DNA of 64,000 bases from Flavobacterium sp. (lineage in GTDB: Bacteria; Bacteroidota; Bacteroidia; Flavobacteriales; Flavobacteriaceae), in contig NZ_JAGIAV010000007.1 in NCBI RefSeq assembly GCF_017744675.1, forward strand, positions 112,018 through 176,017, in the 5' to 3' direction. Positions 54,659-63,300 of this stretch are shown in pieces. Every line of letters starts with the position of its first letter. Within the stretch, counting starts at the first letter, position 1. The translations under genes were made by a program, and so were the position numbers. The notes beneath the pieces are model-generated. The model made no database searches. It saw nothing but the letters and a program-made list of their open reading frames with translations, and was not told where the DNA came from.

Positions 54659-54694
54659 ATAGCCCGTCCTTATTTTTTTTGTGATTAGGGCTAT
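54659..54694 (+). terminator. Possible terminator
   Basis: ATAGCCC pairs with GGGCTAT around a 22-base, T-rich loop and is followed by TTTAT. Weak by sequence, but correctly placed behind the small ORF at 54508. Confidence 0.4.
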
Positions 54695-54933
54695 TTTATC
54701 CTCTTTAAGCAAAACACACTTGCATCCTACAATTAAAAAGCAATTTACAGCAATTCAATCTTAATCTTGTGAATTTGCTGTCTTAAAAAAACAGTAAGCT
54801 TCTACATTTGCAAACTTCGCCAAAAATCGAAACTTTTTACGAAAACCACTTAATAAAGCTTTATCACTATCTTAAAAATAATTTATTGTAGTCTATAAAA
54901 TATAAATCTGAAAAAGCATTCTATGCTAAAAAA

Positions 54934-54972
54934 GGTAAACAAATAAAGCATTTTAATTCTAATTTGTTTACC
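54934..54972. repeat. Perfect 11-base inverted repeat
   Basis: GGTAAACAAAT and ATTTGTTTACC with a 17-base spacer. On the minus strand a TTTTTT run follows, so it could end a leftward transcript; on the plus strand it could be a protein site upstream of the cassette 2 operators. Confidence 0.45.
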
Positions 54973-55016
54973 ATCAGCATCTCAAAACTCCTCGTAAATC
55001 GCAGAATGCAAAATTA

Positions 55017-55034
55017 ATCGAAAAAAGTTTCGAT
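55017..55034. promoter_or_regulatory. XRE-type operator, site 2 (cassette 2)
   Basis: ATCGAAAAAAGTTTCGAT is an 18-base near-palindrome, just upstream of the cassette 2 -33 box. It shares half-sites with the site before the XRE gene. Confidence 0.6.
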
Positions 55035-55040
55035 TTTATT

Positions 55041-55069
55041 TTGTTATTCGAAATAACTTTCGATATTTG
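55041..55069 (+). promoter_or_regulatory. Cassette 2 promoter
   Basis: TTG (55041-55043) and GATATTTG (55062-55069) with an 18-base spacer, close to the Bacteroidota consensus. An XRE-type operator lies in the spacer. Confidence 0.55.
55047..55064. promoter_or_regulatory. XRE-type operator, site 3 (cassette 2)
   Basis: TTCGAAATAACTTTCGAT, between the -33 and -7 boxes. Position and half-sites match what is expected for the XRE repressor. Centre-to-centre distance to site 2 is 30 bases, three helical turns. Confidence 0.62.
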
Positions 55070-55171
55070 TAAAAAAAACAAATGTCTTTATTTACAAAAT
55101 CAACATTTAATACTAAAATTCGTGAACACAATTATGCATAAAACATTTATCAATCTTAAATCCAAATCAAA

Positions 55172-55312
55172 ATGACTCTTTCTCAAATTATCGAAAAAAT
55201 ACAGGAACTAGAATCCTGGCTGGTTAAGAATCCTAATAGCGCGGAGAGAAACCTAATTGAATATGATCTAAAAAAATTACGAACTATTTTACAATTGCGA
55301 AAACATGAATAA
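55172..55312 (+). CDS. Small charged helical protein, cassette 2 (46 residues)
   Basis: A 46-residue homologue of the 52291 gene product (MTLSQIIEKIQELESWLVKN...). Both are followed by the same partner gene with an 8-base overlap. Conservation of order, overlap and core residues supports translation. It lies about 100 bases downstream of the cassette 2 promoter. Function unknown. Confidence 0.72.
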   Translation: MTLSQIIEKIQELESWLVKNPNSAERNLIEYDLKKLRTILQLRKHE

Positions 55313-55604
55313 ATACCAAATTAAAGAGCGTATTGCACAGCTATATGTTGCGCTTCAATTTTGCTCAGAAAAAATAAAAACTTTTACTCCCGGAGAGAGA
55401 ATCTGTATTAATCAAGAGCGTTTTCAATGGATGCATATCTTGGAAAATGCAGAAGCTGAACCTCGCCCTATTTCAGCAGATCTTGAAAATAAAATAAAAG
55501 ATGTTATCAGACTAGTAACGAAATATCATTTTAAGCCCTACTATGCGGATCCTTTTATAGAAGAAGAGTTTATTTCAGAAAATAGCGAATCGCAATTCAA
55601 TTAA
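55305..55604 (+). CDS. Cassette protein of unknown function, copy 2 (99 residues)
   Basis: A 99-residue homologue of the 52421 product. The shared core runs LQFCSEKIKTFT and GERICINQERFQWMHILEN; it is longer at the C-terminus by an acidic tail (EEEFISENSES). Silent sites differ widely from copy 1, so the duplication is old or the copies came from different relatives. No known family. In cassette 2 it is followed directly by the small membrane protein gene, without the DUF3164-like gene found in cassette 1. Confidence 0.75.
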   Translation: MNKYQIKERIAQLYVALQFCSEKIKTFTPGERICINQERFQWMHILENAEAEPRPISADLENKIKDVIRLVTKYHFKPYYADPFIEEEFISENSESQFN

Positions 55605-55649
55605 AAACCTAAAAAAAAATCAAAAACAACCCAAAAACACTATAAATCA

Positions 55650-55817
55650 ATGTTACCAAACCATGACATTTACGCTTCTCTACTTCTAGGAGCTCTTTTA
55701 ATTGCAACGAATATAAAACCGATATTGATTTTTCGCGAGTGGATCAATTTCAAAATAAATTCAACTTTTAAGCAATACAAAAATGAGCGTAAAAATAAGC
55801 CCCACCAAAGATCCTAA
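55650..55817 (+). CDS. Small membrane protein, cassette 2 (55 residues)
   Basis: MLPNHDIYASLLLGALLIAT begins a 55-residue protein with one membrane segment and a basic tail. It is homologous to the product at 53407-53586. The short N-terminus here supports a short start in copy 1 too. It lies 45 bases after the 99-residue protein gene. Function unknown. Confidence 0.65.
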   Translation: MLPNHDIYASLLLGALLIATNIKPILIFREWINFKINSTFKQYKNERKNKPHQRS

Positions 55818-56404
55818 AAGCTATCAGGTTAACGATCATATTGTTTATTATGATATGGTTTGAAATTGAGTTTCTCAAAATGTAGTATCATTTACAGAAA
55901 AGACGAGCTTTTAATAAATTAAGAAGAGATGGTTCATTACCAATCCTCAATTTAAAAAATGCACAAAGCGGCTTATCAAATTTAATTTGATTGCCATCTT
56001 GCTCCGAACCTGACAGTTTTTAAAATCAAATTAAAACTGCAGTAATTAAAAAAGGTTCCTGTTTTCTTAACTTTTTTAAGAAAATCAGGAACCGAAAAAG
56101 CGGGCGCTTTCTGCCCTTATCAAATAACACAAAACCATTCTTTTTCCCAGATTGTTCCAAGTTTATAACTCTGGAACGGTATTGTCGTGCGGACTCTGCT
56201 GACTTAAATTATTAAGTGCTTATGCAAGAATGGCTTCAGGACGAAGCTCCAGACGATTTTCGGCATTAGGAGAGAGTGGCCATTGATATATTAGGATCAA
56301 ATGGTTTTGGTTATCTGTAATGCATTTACAATTATTATTAAGCCTTAAATGGCCGTATTTCTTTAATCTAAAACAATTCTTTCAATCATTTTTACTCTTT
56401 CATT
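55818..56404. other. Gap within cassette 2
   Basis: 587 bases between the membrane-protein gene and the 81-residue gene; the matching gap in cassette 1 is only 69 bases. It contains a terminator-like hairpin (56054-56093) followed by a GCGGGCGC-containing stretch. I see no ORF; it may be inserted or decayed sequence. Confidence 0.5.
56054..56093. terminator. Strong hairpin inside cassette 2
   Basis: GGTTCCTG-TTTTCTTAA pairs with TTAAGAAAA-t-CAGGAACC over 17 pairs with one bulged base. It would separate transcription of the 81-residue gene and the lysis genes from the cassette 2 promoter unless another promoter follows. Confidence 0.65.
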
Positions 56405-56650
56405 ATGGCAATATCTAACAACAGAAGTCTAGGCATCCAAAAAAATAAACTCTTACGCTATAAGCTTATCAAAGAATTGTATCAAAAACACAAAACTGAA
56501 GATATTCCTACTACTGTGGTTTGGCGCAAATATATTTATCCGGTCTACCCTATTTCTCGTACCACTTTGTATGAGATTCTTTGTACTCCGATAACTTCTG
56601 AACTCAAAAAAATAGAAGAACTGCTTTCGAATCAGACTAAAACTTTATAG
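56405..56650 (+). CDS. Small helix-turn-helix-like protein, cassette 2 (81 residues)
   Basis: An 81-residue protein almost identical over 57 central residues to the product at 53656-53895, with diverged ends. YPISRTTLYEIL suggests a DNA-binding helix. It lies 306 bases upstream of the lysis genes. It could be the activator or repressor of the lysis and cargo genes, which have no other obvious regulator nearby; that is inference from position only. Confidence 0.75.
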   Translation: MAISNNRSLGIQKNKLLRYKLIKELYQKHKTEDIPTTVVWRKYIYPVYPISRTTLYEILCTPITSELKKIEELLSNQTKTL

Positions 56651-56956
56651 AACAGTAAAACGATATTGTTAACTGGCATTTCATCTGGATCGCTTTGCAA
56701 AGATGTGCTGTTTTTTTCATTAAAAACAGCAACTGTTCGTTGACTGAACAACTTTGTAAAGCACCAGAATACAAGTGTTTAAACACCTTTCATTCGTTTT
56801 TTTTACCCCTTTTTTAAGCCAATCTTTGTACTCGAAAAAGAAACATCTACAGCAATTACTACAGAAAATTAAGGCCACATTTCTTCCAAAAAAAAAATAC
56901 TCCAAGCTGTTTCTCAAAAACAAATTTTAATCCTAACAAATATTTTTAAAACATTA
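56651..56956. other. Upstream region of the lysis cassette
   Basis: 306 AT-rich bases. A promoter for the lysis genes is expected here, but I found no clear TAnnTTTG box. GTTCGTTGACTGAAC (near 56732) has short GTTC/GAAC symmetry. No gene. Confidence 0.45.
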
Positions 56957-57244
56957 ATGGAACAGTTTCTATACCCCACTCTTACCGCATTTTTTGCCGC
57001 ATTTATTACCTGGTTTTTCTCGATGAGAAAATCATTAGCTCAAGACAGAGCCGCCGAACTTGACAATGCCGTGAGCGCCGTAAAATATTATCGTGACTTG
57101 CTTGATGATCTTACCGCTCGACTGACCACTGCAACCGAAACCATCAAAAAAATGGAAATACAACATAGAGAGCTCATGCTGGTAAATCAGCAATTGGTAG
57201 ACGAGCTGCAAAAATTTAAACAACTAAACGGAAAACAACAATGA
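56957..57244 (+). CDS. Holin-like protein with one membrane segment and coiled coil
   Basis: A 95-residue protein. Residues about 4-22 (FLYPTLTAFFAAFITWFF) form one membrane helix, followed by a basic turn (SMRKS). A long coiled coil fills about 33-90 (VKYYRDLLDDLTARLTTATETI). It overlaps the endolysin gene by 4 bases (ATGA). Position and layout fit a single-span holin or an equivalent membrane partner of the lysis set. The family is not recognisable by sequence, so holin is inferred from context; an inner-membrane spanin subunit is the alternative. Confidence 0.6.
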   Translation: MEQFLYPTLTAFFAAFITWFFSMRKSLAQDRAAELDNAVSAVKYYRDLLDDLTARLTTATETIKKMEIQHRELMLVNQQLVDELQKFKQLNGKQQ

Positions 57245-57693
57245 CATTAGCCGAAAAAACCTTAGAAACTGCGCTTGCTCAAGTTGGTGTCGAAGAAATG
57301 CCACGAAATAGTAACGCTGGTCCTGAAGTCGAGATTTATTTAAGAAGCGTCGGACTGCCAAAAGGATATCCCTGGTGTATGGCTTTTGTTTACTGGTGTA
57401 CTCAAAAAGCCGCATTGCAATTAGGAGTCAAAAATCCTTTAAAGAAAACTGGAGGTGTACTAGACCAATACAATTCTAGTAAACCTTTAGTGAAAAAAGA
57501 ACCACAACCTGGTGATGTTTTTATCATCGACTTTAATAATGGATCTGGCCATGCCGGAATTGTAGATAAAGTTGCAGGAAGCCTTATCTATACCATTGAA
57601 GGCAATACAAACGACATGGGAGGACGAGAAGGCTATAAAGTAGCCCGAAGAAAAAGAGAAATTAAAAGTATTAAAGGCTTTTTACGACTCTAA
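57241..57693 (+). CDS. CHAP/NlpC-like phage endolysin
   Basis: A 150-residue Cys/His peptidoglycan hydrolase like those encoded in phage lysis modules. Catalytic Cys46 lies in YPWCMAFVYWC, His104 in GSGHAGIV, and a third polar residue in YTIEGNTN (Glu120/Asn122). There is no signal peptide, so export needs a holin, which fits the overlapping upstream gene. It would cut the peptide cross-links of murein. The compact length, one domain without a cell-wall-binding module, is usual for Gram-negative phages. Confidence 0.87.
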   Translation: MTLAEKTLETALAQVGVEEMPRNSNAGPEVEIYLRSVGLPKGYPWCMAFVYWCTQKAALQLGVKNPLKKTGGVLDQYNSSKPLVKKEPQPGDVFIIDFNNGSGHAGIVDKVAGSLIYTIEGNTNDMGGREGYKVARRKREIKSIKGFLRL

Positions 57694-57721
57694 AACACAT
57701 TTAATAAACAAATTATAATTT

Positions 57722-58213
57722 ATGATGAATAATTTAAAACGTCTTGTTTTTTTGTTTTTTTCAGTCTTAGTTCTGGCTTCGTGCAAAAGTCCGAAGCCGG
57801 TTCTAAGTGAGGAAAAAACCAAAACGATCACAATCAAGGAAACGGTACACGATACTGTTTTTAAAATTCAGAAAGACAGCAGTTCTTTCAAAGCATTGCT
57901 CGAATGCCAAAACGGAAAAGTAGTTATTAAAAATGTTACTCAAGCCGAACCAGGGCGTACATTAAAAAGCCCAAAGGTTCGTCTTGATAACAACAAACTC
58001 AATGTAGACTGCGAACTCAAAGAGCAGGAACTCTACGCCCGATGGAAATCGCAACAAGTAAAAGAAACCGAAGTAAAAACCATTAACACCACAAAATTTG
58101 TCAATTATTTGACTTTCTGGCAAAAAGTGCAGATCTGGTTGGGGAGGATTTTTCTGTTGGTGTTGGCTTATTACTTTGTAAGATTTATAAACAGATTCTA
58201 CCATTTATTTTAG
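57722..58213 (+). CDS. Predicted unimolecular spanin (lipoprotein with C-terminal membrane segment)
   Basis: A 163-residue protein with anchors at both ends. The N-terminus is a lipoprotein signal (LFFSVLVLASC, acylated Cys21) and residues about 133-156 form a membrane helix (VQIWLGRIFLLVLAYYFV) with a basic end. The middle (KTITIKETVHDTVFKIQKDSSSF onward) is charged and could span the periplasm. This topology, outer-membrane lipid anchor plus inner-membrane helix in one chain, defines u-spanins such as T1 gp11, which fuse inner and outer membranes at the end of lysis. It lies 28 bases after the endolysin gene. Family membership is by topology, not by sequence match. Confidence 0.65.
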   Translation: MMNNLKRLVFLFFSVLVLASCKSPKPVLSEEKTKTITIKETVHDTVFKIQKDSSSFKALLECQNGKVVIKNVTQAEPGRTLKSPKVRLDNNKLNVDCELKEQELYARWKSQQVKETEVKTINTTKFVNYLTFWQKVQIWLGRIFLLVLAYYFVRFINRFYHLF

Positions 58214-58287
58214 AATCAAGTAACCAATTTTAAACAACAATTCGCTCTAAAATTTTCAATTGAATTTTAGATTTAAAAACTAAACAC

Positions 58288-60351
58288 ATGTCGAAAATAT
58301 ATTTTTTTACAAAAGAAAGCTCAATAGAAACCGATCAATTAGCAGAACTAGCTTTTGGACAGCAGCCAGATGTCGGCAATGTTGAAAAATACAATTTGGA
58401 TAATAATTTTTCTGTTTCTGAAAACGCTCCTGCTTATGCCATTACAAAATCATTAGTTCTGGCAATTCCAAGTAATACGAATTCTTCGTTATTAAACATT
58501 GCATTACTTCCTTTGAATACGTATGTGAGTGGCTTCCCTGTAAAAATGTTTATTTACAGAGGAATTAAAAAGTCCTCATTGGTTGATAATGTTGGAAACA
58601 TCCTCGAATCAGATGGTTCATGGGCTTCTAGCAATATCCTTAAAGTCATAAAAGAGGTACAAGATAAACTGAATTCAAAAAATGGCACCAATTTAATTGC
58701 GAAATCAGATTGTTTAGGTTTAAACTTTTCAGAACTTCCTGACACTACTTTTATCGAAAAAATATTCTTCGATGACACCGATACTTTCCATCCTTTAATT
58801 GTTGAAGGAGGGTGCCAAATCGGAAAATTTGCCGGTGGATCTACCCTTGCAGGAGTTGAAGTTATCCTTGATATGATTGGCTACGAACCAACATTTAAAT
58901 TACTAAAAGCTTCAAACCATACATTAGAAATCGACAAACTAGTTATTGACAGCAACGCAACTGAAGCTGATAAACTGAAACTAAAATTTAACAACAGATT
59001 CCAAAAAGAAGAAATCTTAAGTTATCTGGATATTACCGCATTTTATGGTGCTGCAAAAAATCAAGGCTTAAGAATTAAAGGAGCCGATAACGGTGATAAT
59101 TTCTTGCAGAAGTTTTACAACAAAAATACGGTCTACATTGACATCAGAGATGATTGGGGTTTTTCATACAATCACTTCTTTAAATTTAAGGATGAGTTAA
59201 ATGTTGGTTTTTATTCTGCAGATAGCGCTATCAAAGATCCTGTATATTCTGGCATGAATTATTATACTAATTGGCCGATTCTTAAAATTACCGATCAGGT
59301 TTATAACAATAATAAGAAGTGGTTTCATATCAAAATTCCAATATATATAGGAAGTCCGATAAACGCAAATTTTCTATCCTCTTACGTAGGCAAAATTTCA
59401 ACAGAAATAGATACTACCCAAAAGAAACATTTTATAATTGCAGATGGAGACGGAAGTAATAAAATACTACTCAAAGAATCAGAGGCTGTTAAATTAAAAA
59501 ACTGGAAATATAATGACAATAAACTAGGCAGTAACTATTTTCTTTTAAAAAAATCCACGAAAGGAGATACAAAGAACACGCAGAATATTTCATCTATCTG
59601 GAATAATTTTTTCTCTTTAAAGATGAATAATATTTTTGGTTTCAATGATTTAATTGATGGAGATTTTAGAATTTACACTTATTCTTCCATAAATTTTCCA
59701 TTAGTAATTGACTCTAAAAAAGGTGAAGCTTATTTACCAACTGCAGGAATTGCTATTGATAAAAATCATGTCACCTTTTTTTCTTACAAAGACGAAGTCG
59801 CCTTTAAAAGTGTAAGCAATAAAGCTGACAATCCCGTCGCTATAATTGGAAAAGGCAAATTCAATTTAAAATTTAATACTGCAGATTACGATTATGAAAA
59901 CACTACGAATCCGCATACTGGATTTTTAAATCAGATCGTTAAAACATCAAAAATTGGAAACTTTGAATTAACAAAGTATTCAATTTCTGATACCGAAAAC
60001 ACATCTAATACTGTTAAGTTCCTTACTTATTCAAAATCAGGGGATACGAGTATTAATGATGCTATATTTGAAACTTTTGAGTCGATTACTTTAACTCATA
60101 ATGAATACAATTCTTTAAAAGCATATCTAAGTGCAAATAGTGATTTTCCTAACCAACCACTATTTATAAAATGCAAAAAATATACTTCTAAAGCTTATCA
60201 AACTTTTACACTTGAAGAATATACCTTAACGTTAGGAATTCCAACTTTTGTTAATTATGAAAATCCTGATCTAAATTATATGGCAATTGCTGATTCTCCA
60301 AACGAAATCATTTACGACAATTTGCCCATTACCTTAACAAGTATTAACTAA
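58288..60351 (+). CDS. Large protein of unknown function, candidate released cargo (687 residues)
   Basis: A 687-residue protein I cannot place in any family. It begins MSKIYFFTKESSIETDQLAE without a signal peptide or membrane segment. The first third mixes helices and strands (AYAITKSLVLAIPSN, VKMFIYRGIKKSSLVD); the rest is rich in beta-strand patterns and aromatic residues. There are very few cysteines. It starts 74 bases after the spanin gene and ends 18 bases before the 1207-residue gene, so the three are probably co-transcribed. Lack of a secretion signal next to a lysis module suggests release by lysis. Toxin, adhesin or structural roles remain open. Confidence 0.7.
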   Translation: MSKIYFFTKESSIETDQLAELAFGQQPDVGNVEKYNLDNNFSVSENAPAYAITKSLVLAIPSNTNSSLLNIALLPLNTYVSGFPVKMFIYRGIKKSSLVDNVGNILESDGSWASSNILKVIKEVQDKLNSKNGTNLIAKSDCLGLNFSELPDTTFIEKIFFDDTDTFHPLIVEGGCQIGKFAGGSTLAGVEVILDMIGYEPTFKLLKASNHTLEIDKLVIDSNATEADKLKLKFNNRFQKEEILSYLDITAFYGAAKNQGLRIKGADNGDNFLQKFYNKNTVYIDIRDDWGFSYNHFFKFKDELNVGFYSADSAIKDPVYSGMNYYTNWPILKITDQVYNNNKKWFHIKIPIYIGSPINANFLSSYVGKISTEIDTTQKKHFIIADGDGSNKILLKESEAVKLKNWKYNDNKLGSNYFLLKKSTKGDTKNTQNISSIWNNFFSLKMNNIFGFNDLIDGDFRIYTYSSINFPLVIDSKKGEAYLPTAGIAIDKNHVTFFSYKDEVAFKSVSNKADNPVAIIGKGKFNLKFNTADYDYENTTNPHTGFLNQIVKTSKIGNFELTKYSISDTENTSNTVKFLTYSKSGDTSINDAIFETFESITLTHNEYNSLKAYLSANSDFPNQPLFIKCKKYTSKAYQTFTLEEYTLTLGIPTFVNYENPDLNYMAIADSPNEIIYDNLPITLTSIN

Positions 60352-60369
60352 TCTTCAATCGCTTAAATT

Positions 60370-63300
60370 ATGTCCTTACATATATCCAAAAACGCAATTA
60401 ACAATATACCATTAACAGATGAAAATCTCACAGATGACAAAATTGGAGGAGTTCTGTTAAATGAACCACTATCAACTAGTAAATATTTAGTAAAACTAGC
60501 TAAAAACGATGTCGCTAATCAAAAACTTGGACTTAAATACAAATCTTTTGGAGAGCATATTACAATTCTAAAAATGGCCATAACAGCCATTGATGCAATA
60601 TACGATGAATATACAATTCCAAATGAATTAATAGCAACAGGAATTTTTGATGTCAATCTGGAAAATGCAATAAAAACTTTCCAAGGAACTGCAATTTTTA
60701 CAGCAAATAGATCTATTGATATCAATGGAATTGTTGATTCAAAAACTTTATTAGCAATTGATGCGGCATTGAGTCGAGATAACATTTTTGACTACGAAAA
60801 GAAAAAATATGTTGGAAAAGTAAACTCGAGATCGTCTTTTTATATTGGCAGTGATATATCTAATCCGCATCCCAATTATAAAATTATAATAGAAGGTGGT
60901 GATGAAATTACCATTGAGGCCAAACCAGAATTCGGTTTCTCTTATATCAATTCTGGAAATGATGGCAAACATGTATATGGTGTTCCAAATGAAAAATTTC
61001 AAACTGAAATCGACAAGCATCCCTTAGTAATTGCAAAAAATTCAAAACGAGCAATTGAAGGAATTCCTCCCATAAAAAGTATTGGTTTCGCAAAATTAGA
61101 TTATAATTTGGAATTTGCCAATGCAAGTGTTCCGATGACAAATATTCAAAACGAATTAAGCAAAACTGCTCCTTTATTATTTGATGATAATGGTGCTAAA
61201 TTATACAAACTAAAAGAAGGTGATACTATATCTAAAATAGTATTAGACAATTATTACGGAGGTGGAGATTATGCTATTATGGATCCATACAACAATGTTC
61301 CAATCTTTATTTTAAAAGAAAGAATCCCATTCCCTGAAGACAAAAGAAAAGATGATGCTCGTTTTCAATTTTATCATAATTTATTGTACTATTACAATTC
61401 TGAAAAAAAAGGAAGCGAACCTGTAAATGAGTGGGGATTTCGAACTAACAATTACGAAAGATATACAATTGATCATTTGGACATGGTGGATATTTTTGAT
61501 AATGAGTATAAAGAAGAGGATCCAAATACGGCATTACCAAATTATTACCGTTTTTTAAAAAAAATGGAAGAATTAAATGCAAATAGTAAGATGATTTTTG
61601 ATCCTCTAGGAATTACAACTTCTTTTACAACCGTTCCAGGAGAAAACATAAGAATTCCTTCCAGACAATTTGCAGACACCATGTATTATTTTTTAAATTT
61701 TAGACATGATGAAATGCTAGTTAAAAAAGAACCGGAAGATGAAACTTCAACCGCTATGGACTATATTAAAAATGAAGCTTTAAGTGATATTGTTGATCTT
61801 ATGTCTGATTCCATGGATGCCCTATCTGAAATAGCAGAAGAAGTAAAAGAAGATGCAGTTTCTTTATATCATGAAACTGTAGATTTTTTTGTCTCTGCAT
61901 ATAATTTTGTTATACAGACATTGGTCGATTACTGGCCTAGAGGACTTGGCGGAAAATTTGGTGTAGGCGTAGGGATAACATGGGGAATTCCTGTAAAAAC
62001 TAAGGCAGATGTAGAAAAAAGTATTTCTCGTAAAATGACAAAAGCAACTGAACTTACTTTAGTATACACGGACGAACAAGTTTTTGAACTAAGTGTGGAA
62101 CATCTCGAAGGATTTAGTTATGGTATTGGTCAATATTCTGGACATGGTCGTTCGAAAAAACTATTTGGTGCTTTTGCGGGTTTTGAAGCTACAGCCGGAT
62201 TAACATTAACTCAAAGTTCAGAATATGAATTTCCTATAAGGCAAAATGAAACAGCTCTATTAACGATGGTCATGAATGTTTTTGTTGGACAAGTACTACA
62301 ATCAGCATCTAAAATTTTCACATGCTTGGAATCTTTAAATCTCGACCCTAAACACTACATAACCAAGCTAGAAGTAAAATACAATTTAGGAATTGATGCA
62401 GAAGTTGGAGCACTGATCGGTACCAAGTTAAAAAAAGGATTAGATATACCTAGTTCTAATGTCGAACATCCTACAATTCAAAATGAGACTAAAAGCTATG
62501 GTTCTGTCTCTAACATTTTTGAGAAAATCCCCTCGATTGGTGTTCACGGTGATATAAATATAAATGCAGGAGCGGCTTATAGTTATGAGGCAGAATATGA
62601 TGATGCCCCATTTACAAAAGGAAATAAAGGACGGGTATTTTCAAAAATAAAAATTGAAAATCAATATTATATTGATGCAAAAATTGATCTTTCACTCATA
62701 AATAACATCTTTAAAAGTCTAATCCCTGGCTCTGAAATTCAACCCACTTATATAGGGAAACTTTTTGACAAAATAGAATTTGATAAAAAGGGAATTATGC
62801 TAGGGACTTTATATGAATTTACAAGAACAGGTTCGCCAGACTCCCTGACTAGTGATGATTTTAATTTTAGTGATATTACTTACGATGAAGACGATTTTAC
62901 GTTAAAATATTTAAGTAGTAGTAATGTATCGAAAGAAGTCTCATTACATATTGGAGCTTATTCAGGTGATGCAGATTCTCCTAAAACTGACGGAAAATAT
63001 CGTCTTCATATGCCTACATTTCATGAAATGTGGATAGCAGGACTTGATTTCGCTTTTACTTCTGCCGTAGCTTTTAAACTTTTTAAAGGACTCGAACTTC
63101 ACAAACAAGTTGGAATCTTTGATTTTGATGGAAAAGCAAACAATGTAACAATAAGTGACAACTCTATATGTGACAAAATAATTCAAGCAATGAAAAAGGC
63201 TAATATTGTAAAAATGGAAGCAAAAACAATTGTTGCATTTATAGAAAAATTCCTTAATCATACAAAAACAGAATTGAACTTAGATTTAAAAATGAATATT

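Larger units (their letters stand above)
54625..55171. other. Gap before cassette 2
   Basis: 547 bases. In order: a possible terminator (54659-54694), a 10-base stem at 54748-54780 (CAGCAATTCA/TGAATTTGCTG), a perfect 11-base inverted repeat (54934-54972), and the cassette 2 promoter with two XRE-type operators. About 100 bases of leader follow. No gene seen. Confidence 0.55.

Noticed and set aside
57224..57415. Minus-strand ORF under the endolysin gene
   Set aside because: Fully overlaps the holin and endolysin genes, with no start signal or family resemblance.
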